64,000 nt of DNA, from assembly GCF_901709675.1 (NCBI RefSeq), contig NC_051104.1, forward strand, positions 3,147,501-3,211,500. The letters run 5' to 3'. The DNA is from Syngnathus acus (Eukaryota; Chordata; Actinopteri; Syngnathiformes; Syngnathidae). How positions within the stretch are numbered: position 1 is the first letter of the stretch; every line of letters begins with the position of its first letter. Positions 49,227-59,761 of the stretch are shown piece by piece. The notes under the pieces are model-generated. The model saw nothing but the letters and a program-made list of their open reading frames with translations, did no database searches and was not told the origin of the DNA. Made by a program: the position numbers and the translations under genes.

Positions 49227-49824
49227 GTGTAATTGGCGTTTGCTCTGCAGTCTCAACTTCTTTTGCCAGTGTGAGAAATTGCTTTATCCACCATCAGGAG
49301 AGTTTGTCAGCACAATTGCTGGCAGTGGCGACACAGCACTTTTGCGTCAGCTATCAGTCAAATACGCAAGAAAAACGAGCAGCGGCGACATTTGCAGCTC
49401 ATTCCGACAGTGTCACGCCGCAACAATTAGGCTAATGGCGGCGCAGTGTTCCATACGTTAACCCGTGCCAAAACAAAAGGTGTAAACGCGAGGTTTGGAA
49501 TGGCGCCAAATGTAAGCCATCCAAAAAGCGCCCCAGGTGATTTTTGTTGAGTTTTGCTGCTCTTTTACTAATGCTCAGTATCCCAAAGTCGAACGGCTGA
49601 CAAAAGAGCGTGACTGAAGGGAATCCGCCGAGATTGCAAGTGAACTAATTTGGTCGGATCGCTCGTATGTAACAGTAAATACGGAATCAAATCTACCCTT
49701 TATCCATCCGTCCCTCTATTTTTGTACCGCTTGTTTCCGTGGCGGTCGCAGGCGTGCTGAAGCAGGAGGCGGGTGACAACCCTGAATTAGTTGATCTACA
49801 ATTTATACATGTAGAAATACAGTA

Positions 49825-50154
49825 CAGTAATCCCTCGTTTATCGCGGATAATCGGTTCCAAAAACCACCCGCGATAAGTGAAATCCGGGAAGTTTGGTCA
49901 CCAACATGAAGTACTGGGCAGGCTAATGAGTTAGCGGAAAGACGCTAATTCGCGATCGCGCTAACACGCGAAAACAGACTTCTGAATGTAAACGAACATT
50001 TGGAGCAATACTACATTGTCCTAAAGGTTAGACATATGTTCCCTCAATTTTGAAGTTTTATTTTGACTTTTAAATGTTTTTTTTAATTTGGAAGAAAAAT
50101 CCGCGATGTAGTGAAGCCGCGATAAACGAAACGCGAAGTAGCGAGGGATCACTG
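49825..50154 (-). mobile_element. CAGTGATCCCTCGC-family MITE, copy 4 (inverted)
   Basis: In this copy the order is reversed: it begins cagtaatccctcgtttatcg and ends tagcgagggatcactg, flanked by TA. It is about 330 bp and lies some 830 bp from copy 3, in opposite orientation to it. Confidence 0.9.
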
Positions 50155-52269
50155 TATAGCATTATAGTGTTATACTCTTATTCAAAATAATTTTACATGA
50201 TAATGCAGTGCTAATTGTTGAACGTAACTCGAAACATTGCACTCCAACAAGTCATTGTTGAAGTCGTCCCTCATCGGAGATATGTTGTGTTTTGAGTGTG
50301 CGTTTCAACCACATCAAGTCATCACTCTCCCGTGTTGACACTTGCTACCCAAACAAATTCCTTTCCCCCCCCCAAAGTAATGCACCCATAACTTATCGTG
50401 CACTTGAAATAATAAAGCCATTAATAACGTGGTGTCAGGAGGCGGGCTTCTGCGTTAAGTGGCTTGGACAGCCTCAAGTCATTTTCCTTGCAGACGGACC
50501 ACTCTACTGATACAAATCAGGCCCCCGAACGGCCTTGAGCGGGTTTTGGCCCATGCAAATTCAGCCGGTGCGGGGGCGGCGCCGTCTGCGGCCGGCCCTG
50601 ACCCACTCTCCGCTCGGCCAATGGGAAGGCGAGCTGCCGGGCTGTGATGAATGGTTATGATTACCTGCTGTGAAAGTGTGCTTTTCTGGGCCATCGCTTT
50701 CACACTTAGGACTTCGAGCGTGAGAGGGCGGCAGGCTGGCTTGCCTATCGTGCTATGCTTACAGTTGAATCTATTCATATAGGCAATTCTAAACATTGTT
50801 AGGGGAACATCGGTTACTGTAAACGCAGTTTACAAGGAGGGCGATGAATAAACCGATCGATACCGTCTTTACTGTTTGCGAGGAAGGGGGGGGTGGATTT
50901 GGCACCGCCTCCCACCGATTGTTACTTGCTTAGAGCGAACGTCAATATTGGCCCGGAGAACTCGTACACCTGAGAGGGTTGAAGCTCAGGTCCCGTCTTA
51001 TTGACTCTCCCGCCGCGGTCTGCATAAGGCATCCTGTTTGGAAGAAAATTGCACTTCAGGAAATTGAACCTTCATCATGTGATGTATTTTTCAACACGAT
51101 AACCCCATAAAAAGGCATCATTGAAACGCTTCGGGATATTTTAATTTTAATATATGGATTAAAAAATACTGGCAGTGACAGTTTCTTAAATGCAAACACT
51201 GTGAAAATGGCCTCGACGGCGGCAACGGCTGCTTCTTTAAGGACACCTCCGAACAAATGTGCACCCACTGCTGACTACTTTCCCCTTTAGGGATGAATAA
51301 AGTCTTATTCTATCTTATCTTGGACGCCGGAGACGGGGCGAAGATTTCTTGCCGCCTATGTAAATGTAAGAGCGGCGATAATGCATTGGTGCTGTCACTG
51401 TGATAAGGTTACAAAAACACAAATGCCGCAAAATGGCTTCATTGGCAAATGGACACGACGAGCAGGTTTTGAGTGCACGACTAAGCAGCGGCTGATTTGG
51501 ACCGGTCCCATGGGACGTTTGTCCTCCCAAGGTTGCAAACCCAAAATGATTTTTCTCACAAACGCTTCATTGGACGTGACTCCGCCCCCTGAGCATCGCT
51601 CTCCATCTTGCCACTCAAAGGCCAGCGTGTGGAAAAGGTTAGCGCACCCTGTGACATTTCGCCCCGATGACTTAGTTGACCCTTTATTTGCGATAAATAC
51701 TAAAGCTGAGTTGATGCCGCCGCGTGTGATCGCTCAGTCACTGAGCCGTCACGGCGGCGGCATTTTCGGAGAACTCCGTGTAACGCCTAAAATATTTTGG
51801 AAATCTCCAAGTACCAATGCACCACATTGCATAACAGTAATGAACATAATGAATACGCAGGAATAAAATGCATAAGAAGAAGGGGGGAAAAAAAGTCATG
51901 AAAGTGCTGCTTTCACCTGGCAGCTGCACTTTATGACCACGGATGGCTGTCATAGATTAAACCATTAAAAGTCGCATTCATTACGGAGCGGTGTCAAAAT
52001 CCTAAGTGCTGCACTTATCTTCCATTGGCTCGTGAAACAGATTGAAAGTTGGCTTCCCGGCTAAATAACTGTGATTCCTTTTCAACCAAGGCCAATTTTG
52101 AGAACAACAATGTACTACTTTCCTATCTAGATATGGCTTTGGTGCCCTCATCTGGCATCTGAAGATATGAAAGAAATAAAGAAAATTACAATTACAGCGA
52201 ATTGGTGAGTTAAATTCCAGAGAAAAACAAAAGGTGAATTTGCAACTTGCGGGGTTACACTCTGAAGCA
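50155..52269. other. Intergenic segment, nothing recognised
   Basis: An open frame at 51381-51866 (161 codons) has no family resemblance and no splice context. A GC-rich part lies at about 50560-50640. No repeat families of the window were found. Confidence 0.6.
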
Positions 52270-52535
52270 CAGGTGTCAAACTCAAGGCCCGGGGGCCAGA
52301 TCCGGCCCGCCACATCATTTTATGTGGCCCGCAAAATCAAAACCATGAGTGTCTAAATTGTCTTTTAATAACAGTGAGATATTGCAACATTTTTTGTTAT
52401 AATCCCAATTTCAAAAATAAATTGGAAATGTTTTCAACTTTTCTGTTGTATGTTCTATTTAAGTCATTAATAGCCCTACAAGGGAAACCGTAACTCGGAT
52501 GTGGCCCGCAACAAAAAATGACTTTGACACCTTTG
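52270..52535 (-). mobile_element. hAT-like element, diverged copy
   Basis: It starts caggtgtcaaactcaaggcc with the GGCCAGATCCGGCCCGCCAC and CATTTTATGTGGCCCGC segments. It ends near GACTTTGACACCTTTG, an imperfect inverted counterpart. The middle differs from the 38189 copy. No 8-bp duplication could be confirmed, so edges are approximate. Confidence 0.75.
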
Positions 52536-55500
52536 CTCGAAAGAGAAACAAAGTGACTTCAAGATGGCTAAGAAGAAGTCAAAGAGTCTGATGAACCTGA
52601 CCTCACAAATGTCGAGTCTGCCATCGTCCATGAAAGAGCCCGCGGTGAATTTCCGCCAGCTTTCCCTTTTTTTCCAGACAATTAACACGAATATGTTCGG
52701 CGGCGCAGATGTGGCAAGATGCGACGAGCTGCAAATGATGACGCCTATTTGCAAGGCGGCGGTGGCGGCTCGCTTCCAACACGCTTCGGAGGAAGTTGCT
52801 AATGCTACTTCTAAATAAATTAAACGCAACGTTCGAGGAATTGAAATAGCGGCGCTGCTGTCGAGGAGTTTGATGTACATTGTAATCGAGCCTTTTTATG
52901 GTACGTCTCGGACGCTTTGGAAATGAATCGAATGTGACGCGAGCGCTCGGCCCCCGCTATTAAACGCGTCCGACGAAGTCATAAAACCGATCGACAAATC
53001 CTCAGCGGAAATGGTGAAACATCCAAAGTGCTCCCGCTAAATCTTTGATGAGGGCCTCCGTCTTGTCGGAACATCAATGCAAATCAGCGGCGCCGGGCGG
53101 GGTCACGTGACCCCACGCCATCATGTGCAGGGGCCATCGCGGGGGGGGGACAAAAGAAGAAGATTCATTAAAGTCGCTTATGTCGCCTCAAGGGAAATCA
53201 ACAGCGACAGTGTCTGGGGGCCTTTACCTTAATGCACTGCGGCCGGATATGAGTAATAGGATCGGCGCGGCTTTATGACTAATAAAGTGGGAAATAGTCG
53301 TGCTCTTGAGGGACCACCCTGAGAAAATGATTCAAATGGACAAAAGCCATATGTGAGCACTGCAGGGGACTTAAGTTGAAATGTCACCGAGCATAAGCCC
53401 AAATTAAACAGCGCAAAGACTCAACTCACCAAGCAAATAGCTTATTAAATGATTTTCTTTTCTTCTTTGAATGCTCTTTTGTCGGAGATCCTGGAGGAAA
53501 TAAGGCTCGTAATGGCGGTAGTTAAATGTTAAATATTGGTTTCATATATGATTATTAATTAAAAGCTAAGGCTGGGCTTTGTCTGCCGCTTTTACTGCAA
53601 GGCAGCCAGCCTTCTTGAATATTGGATGAGAATTTATTGCAATGGCTCTCTTCTTTTCTTTGTCGTTATTTAACCTGGAAAGTCCCACGGCCGCCGCCTT
53701 GGTTTGTGTTTTCAATCTTCGGCAAAAGCACGGCAAAGTAAAGGCCACGCTTGTGAAACTTTTCTTTTTTTCAAGGTTTGCCTGCGAGACAATTAGCCCA
53801 GCCGGGAATGGAAATTGAAAGGAAAACACTTGGGAAAAACAAGAAAAACAAACCCAACACGCTTGTCAAGTCGAAGTCGGAGCATGCTGAGACATAATTC
53901 GGCAAATTTTCCATGCGGGGAATAAAGAGTAAGCCGTGAGAGGGCTGCCATGCTTTTGTTAGCATTGTTACTTAAAATGAGTGTTTTCTATTGCTTACTA
54001 GCGTTCTATAAAAGTGGCCATTTTGTGGGCACAAAGAATAATTTTCAGCATCACATCAGAACAGAGGGTTCAGTTAGTTTATTCCGCTTTGCTGAGTAGG
54101 CACTGTTCTGGGCTTTTCTCCCCAGCCGGACGCCTCCGCGCACACTTTCCCGCCGCACATGTTCCTGCCGCAGCTTATTTATTTACTTAGTCACCGCCAG
54201 AAAGGCCTCATCTCGACACCGGGTGGCCTCCCCTCCCGGCGCTTCCAATTCCCCGCAACGTGAGAAGAGCGGCACGTGAGCGTGCCAATTGCCGAGCCGG
54301 CTTCCGCAGCATCCGCCGCCGGCATTTGGACAAAAGGCTGAGCTGGCGCCCAAACGGCTGCTTAATTTGTTCATTCGACGTGACGCGTTTCCTGGCGACG
54401 ACCTAACGTGCACCAGGGAAGGAAGGCTTTGATATCTGACTGCTGAATATTCATCGGAAACCGCGTACCGTAAACACGCAGTCGGTCGCTCTGCTTTGAT
54501 GTAGCGGGCTGATTAAAAACGGGCTCCCGCTGTCCCGCTAGCATGGCTAACATGCATGATTCACCAACAATTAGGAAAATTGGGATTTTGGTGGCAATCA
54601 ATTGGACCTTCTCTGAACCTCCTGGATGACAAAAATGTGAATTGCTGTGTGTCCTTTCCCAAAACTTTGAGGCTCATTTTTCAACGTTTGTTTTTCTCCA
54701 TAATAATCATGTTAACAAACGGGCAAAGCTCACCATTTTTATCTGTTGTCACACAAAAAATAGTCTGTTATCTGTTCGGGATTGACTTCCTTGACACGCA
54801 AATAGTCATTACAAACCATAATGACAAGCGACAAATCTCGATCATAACATATTTACAAGTCGGGTAAGAATATCTGCAGAAAAATTCCCGAGACCCGACA
54901 TCCATCAGTCTTTGTTTGCGGGGAAACGTGCGCCGGATGTTCTTGATGTCTGTTTGTTGACGACTTGATAAAGACAAATCCGGCGTGTCTCTCTGGCGTT
55001 GGTTCCTTCTCAACAAGTGAAATCTAATCAAGAAAAAACATGATGCAACTGCGTTGCAATAGCGGCACAATTCATTAAAGTTACCGGATGAGATCCGGTT
55101 GAAAAATGTGCTCATATTTAGATCGCTGGCTGTAAATACTCGATTTCAGTTGACGAATATAAACGTCTACGGTAGTCAATGAAAAAAATCCATCATACAC
55201 TTAAGAAAGTTGTACTTTAAAGTCGATGTCAATCTCGACAGGAGACGTCCCGAGGGTCCGTGGAACATCTTCGCCCGAGATTCACACGGCTGACCTTGAA
55301 GCAGCCGGCGAGAGGAAAATGTTTATGATTAACCGCCGCCAAAATGAAGACGCGCTTGGATGCGGTCTGACTGAGAGCTGTGATTAACTTTCAGCCCTCC
55401 CGCACTCGCTCACAACCTCTCCGATGAATTAAATAGAAATGATGGCATGTTGGGCTCGCTGCTTCTCAACACCGCCCGACTTTTGATTGATCGACTCAAC

Positions 55501-56003
55501 TTTATTGGACGTCATCATTTTTAGCCACTTTTCGGGCCCCGGGATCGATTCTTTCTTTTTTGTTGTTGTTTATCTCAATGGAGAGGGAAGCGGCCGCCGT
55601 GACAGCATGTCAATTCCTCGCCGATCGATGCTTGGCTCAGAGCCGCCGGCCTTTGCATTGTATTAGCATAGTAATGCCCGCTTGACCCTTCCTTAAGAGC
55701 AACCTTTGGCGGAGACAAACGGCAGGAGAGCTGGCGTTGTAATGAATTATTCCCTCTTGGAAGATCACATATCAAAGTGCTGAGAGGTCGTGATGTAGCA
55801 AACGGGAAATGTCCTGCATCCACTGGCCGCGTCGGGACTGTGAAAACACAAAGGCGCTGCAAAAAAAAAAAGAAAAAATCACACAAACGTCGCCTGTTCA
55901 TCAAAATGTCACTTGTGATTGTGTTAAAAGGAAACACCACAAACAGCACTGAGGCCAGAAGAAAATAGTGCAGCAGGTTACTATGATATATTATAATATA
56001 TTA
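52536..56003. other. Intergenic segment, no gene recognised
   Basis: An 84-codon frame at 52564-52818 begins with a lysine-rich MAKKKSKS and ends at a stop in an ordinary way, but resembles nothing I know and may be chance. Other frames are shorter or overlap on both strands. A 24-base word at 55150-55173 recurs at 58540. Confidence 0.55.
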
Positions 56004-56546
56004 CCGTATTTTCCGGACTATAAGGCGCACCTAAAAACCTAACATTTTCTCAAAAGCCGACAGTGCGCCTTATTTTTTTTTTTTTTTTTATTAAAAATAG
56101 AGGGCTGTCTGTCTGTCGCTCTGGCACTCGACAGGCGTTCTGGAGATCGCCCGCCAGAATATCCATGATTTTTTTTTTTTTTTTTTTTTTTTTATAAATT
56201 TTATAGTCCGGTGCGCCTTATATATGGACCAAATTCCTAAATTTAAACTAGCCCGAAGCATTGTGTCATGAAATCAATCATAAGTGGCCTGCTGAAGACT
56301 ATGAATCATGGATCAAAAAGACTATGGATCATTATTTTGTGATTATAAAGTAATTTGTTGCGTTTGAAGTTGAAATAAAAAAGATAAAATGGAGAATGAT
56401 TTGATTTGGATTAAAAATCTGACATGATGCATTAATGGTGCGCCTTATACTCCGGTGCGCCTTATATAAGGACAAAGTTTTAAAATGGGCCATTCATTGA
56501 AGGTGCGCCTTATAGTCCGGTGCGCCTTATAGTCCGGAAAATACGG
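56004..56546 (+). mobile_element. GGCGCACC-family MITE, copy G, with nested insertion
   Basis: The ends are ccgtattttccggactataa and ttatagtccggaaaatacgg; the left flank is TA, the right TG. The copy is about 543 bp because the GCGCCTTA/TAGTCCGG junction is split by about 130 bp of unrelated sequence bordered by T runs. Without that insert the length fits copies C and F. Confidence 0.9.
56073..56202 (-). mobile_element. T-bordered insertion nested in MITE copy G
   Basis: Long T runs lie on both sides of about 80 bases of GC-richer sequence (GGGCTGTCTGTCTGTCGCTC, GGCACTCGACAGGCGTTCTG). A poly(T) edge suggests a short retroposed RNA inserted in reverse orientation, but the second T run is unexplained. 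Edges are approximate and the source is not recognised. Confidence 0.55.
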
Positions 56547-57037
56547 TGTATATATAAAAAAAATATATATATATTATATTATAATATATACACAAAATGG
56601 TCATTTAAACTAGGACTGGTTTAAGATATGCCGAGAAATTGTGTTGCGTAACAGACGGTCGGTGAGCTGTCATGCTGACATTTAAGCACAGGAGGACTGA
56701 CTTAGTCAAGTACTTAATATATGTATGGCAAAAACCCAAATGTCTAAAATCCTGCCAGGCGCGATATCCCTCCGGATGGATGTAAATTGGGATCCGCTGC
56801 CGTGAGACGAGTGTCAGGAAGCCTCGCTGGGCTGCCACGCCGCATCGCGCTAATATCAGCCGTCACGCGGCGGCAGCACGAACATGGCCGCGAGGAAACT
56901 CCTGTCTGGGTGAGGTGCGAAGGGATGAGAGCGAACACGAGTTCGCGCTAGGACGCTCTGACGCCGTCACGATCTTGGCAGCGCCGATGTGCTGTCGCGT
57001 GATGGAATTTCTGGAACAGTGGCTTAACATGCGCAAG

Positions 57038-57100
57038 GAGTAGTGGTTAGCATGTCCGCCTCGCACTTGTTCGGTTCAAGGTTCAAATCTCGGCTTACTG
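57038..57100 (+). repeat. tRNA-like (SINE-type) head fragment
   Basis: The words AGTAGTGGTTAGCATGTCCG and GGTTCAAATCTCGGCT resemble an A box and B box of RNA polymerase III promoters, spaced like a tRNA-derived repeat. No downstream body or tail is recognised, so it is a fragment rather than a functional tRNA gene. Confidence 0.55.
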
Positions 57101-59704
57101 TGCAGATTCAAGTACGGTACTAGAACCGATATCTTGCTTTGGGACCAAGTTTCAAATTATCTGGCAGCCATTTGTTATTAAAAATTCTAGAAATGAAAAA
57201 TACTTGTAGGCCATAACCTTGAGCTGCTAAAGACAAAATGAACAATGAGTCAAATGGTAAACTCGAATTCCAAAAGAGCAGAGTTGCGATTTAAGGCGGG
57301 CTGTTCTGATTTTCTGCTTGATACTTGCATAATACGGCAAGAATGAAGAATTCTCCTTTGAAACTTTCATTTCCTTAACAGCGGTGACTTTTGTGTCGAC
57401 ATTCGAAAAGAGAATCTCATTGCGGTGACGTTGACCTTGCAGTGGCTTCGCTCGTCATCAAAAGTAAAGGAAGTCCCCGCGGCGGTCGCTAATGAAGCAA
57501 GTGAGACGAATGTTAATGAAACACCCCCACCCCCCCACCTCGCCACAACACGCAGGCAGCAACCAAGCCTACGTGAGCATGTTTGGTTGAGCATAAATTG
57601 GGTTGAAATTTTAATCCGAAAATATTTTGCGTTGTCATTCTTTGAAACGCCTTCCTGCCATCCAAGTGCATGAGTATTTTTTTTTAATGTCTGGTCTAAT
57701 TTTAGAACTCCAGCAACTCTGCGGTAAATGACACTCGTGCGACCGACTGGATTCATTCGGCTAACGAGCAGACGAGTGCATTCGTAAGATGTTTGCGCTC
57801 ATCCATCCTAATCATTTGCGCGACGTTCATTTCCTGCGCCGTGACATGCGTACGTTTTATCAGTTGACGATGATGTTCAAATATGCCTCTCTTTTTATTT
57901 GTATTGTTATTTTTGGGGAGCCGCCGCCAACTCCGCTCCGAGGAGAACATTTGGCAGATTGCCATCTCGCCGGCGGCTTGCTTAGGAAATGAAAGCAAAA
58001 ACCAAGAACAAGATCTGCCATTTGAAAAGATGCCCGGCGGTAAATACCTTCCGTCTTTGTGGACAAAGTGGACTTTTTATTATTATTATTTTTTTCGTTT
58101 GCTTGTTTTCCGGAGCTGCGATATGAGCAATTGTGTGTTTATTTTGTTGACTTGAGGACTTGAAATCAGGACTCTGTCCACACAAGGCAGAAGCCAATAG
58201 ATCAGAGAAGTTCCAAACAAAAGCAAGCCGGCTGGAGTCACGGAAGGTCCGTTGATTAAAAGAGCCTCGCCATGGATCACGAGCGACGGCTATTTAAAAG
58301 CTCATCATGAAATACGAGGCCGGGGGAGGTCGTTACTGCGAGGTGGAGGGGGTGTGGTGGGCTTCATTAGACCAAACGAGGACATCTAATTGTCTCCGTG
58401 CAATTGACTCCCCGCAGTTCATTGACTGATTCGTCGACGGCTTTGATGGAGACGCGAAACGCCAGACGCGTTGGCGGCGGGGGATGTTGATTGTGTTGAT
58501 CGTCAAGGACCTTTGGCTCATCCGGGCTCGATTGCAAAATTGACGAATATAAACGTCTACGGTTTGCAAATGTTTTCAGTCAGACGACAACAAGTCACGC
58601 TGCGACTTGTTTTCTCTGCCTCGGCTTTTGTTTTACGGGAACACCGCCGAGTCCAAATTGACTTCACGCTGAGACGTGACACACACGCAAAGTTGATTTT
58701 CACCTGCGTATTAAATGAAGTCCCGACTCCAAGGTGGCGCGATGAGGATGAGCCATTTCCCAGCTCCAAATTATTACTCTGGTCTCGAAACCCTAATTTG
58801 TATTTCTTACCCATGGTGAAATTAAAAATAATGATTTGCAAATGAGTCATCCTTGTAGAAATTGTGAGTGAGAGAGCTTGAGAAGGCCAGAATGGAAATG
58901 AAAGCGACTGGCCCAGCAGGTCTCGTATGAAGCACACGCACGCCTACGTGCGCACACGCAGCGTGGGGGTGGAGGCCAAAACTAACTAGCGTTCCTGGGG
59001 CAAAAGACTACAACGACAAAGGAGAGTGGCGGCGGCGGCGGTAAACGCGGAGATGGAAATGCTAATAAAGGCTCTCCAGTGGATACAATAAAGACAAACA
59101 AATAAATAAATACAAAGCGCGGGGCGAGAGCAGCAGCCAAACATTTCAGCGGCAGGCTGCAGGAAACAAAAAAGGAAAGTCTGACTCCGGAGGTCAAATG
59201 AAGCATTATGGCCGCTCGCTTTGCTTCGGCTTTCGCTCGGTGACCTAGCCTCAAGTCTGTTTTGCTTTCAAACACTTAAAAAATCGGAGCCACTTTGAAC
59301 GGTGTGTGCCGAACAATACGATGTCAATTGTAAACACGGACAAAAATCAGGGATGAGGTGTGCACACTTTTGCAACCATGTTATCTATGGGTGTTTTTTT
59401 TTCTGTTGAGTGGTATAGCCAACCTTGAAACCCTAAGTTGAAATGATACCAGGCCTAAATAGATGAGGAAGTCTGGTCAAGCCTCTTATTGATTAATAAA
59501 TTGATCTGGAGGAGGCGGTGTATATTTGAATAGCTCCAAATTGGCTTTAGTCGGCTATCAAACGAAGCGGAGCGCTACATACGTCAATATTGATGCCTCT
59601 GAGCTCACTCATGATGCCTTTACTTCTGTTGATGCATTTTTTAATTATTGCTTCTCAACAATGAAGCTCATTTCTACCTGCAGGCAAAAGGACGGCAACC
59701 AAAA

Positions 59705-59761
59705 GTGTGTGTTTGCGTGTGGTGCTAATGATACTCATTAGCACCACACGCAAACACACAC
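59705..59761. repeat. Perfect inverted repeat: 27-base arms, 3-base loop
   Basis: The arm GTGTGTTTGCGTGTGGTGCT plus AATGA and neighbouring bases is followed by TAC and its exact reverse complement. All 27 pairs match. No transposon ends are seen nearby. It could be a hairpin RNA precursor, a short palindromic mutation, or an assembly artefact. Confidence 0.9.

Larger units (their letters stand above)
47706..49824. other. Intergenic segment with a MITE and a C tract
   Basis: It holds copy 3 of the CAGTGATCC family (48677-48999) and a C25 run (49202-49226). Nothing coding was recognised. Confidence 0.65.

Noticed and set aside
51381-51866. 161-codon open frame
   Set aside because: No recognisable domain, no splice or promoter context.
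52564-52818. 84-codon frame starting MAKKKSKS
   Set aside because: Methionine start and stop look tidy, but nothing in it matches a family I know and it lies just after a transposon; conservation data would be needed.
57038-57100. Functional tRNA gene
   Set aside because: A- and B-box-like words are present but the acceptor stem and other arms do not pair; it fits a tRNA-derived repeat fragment.
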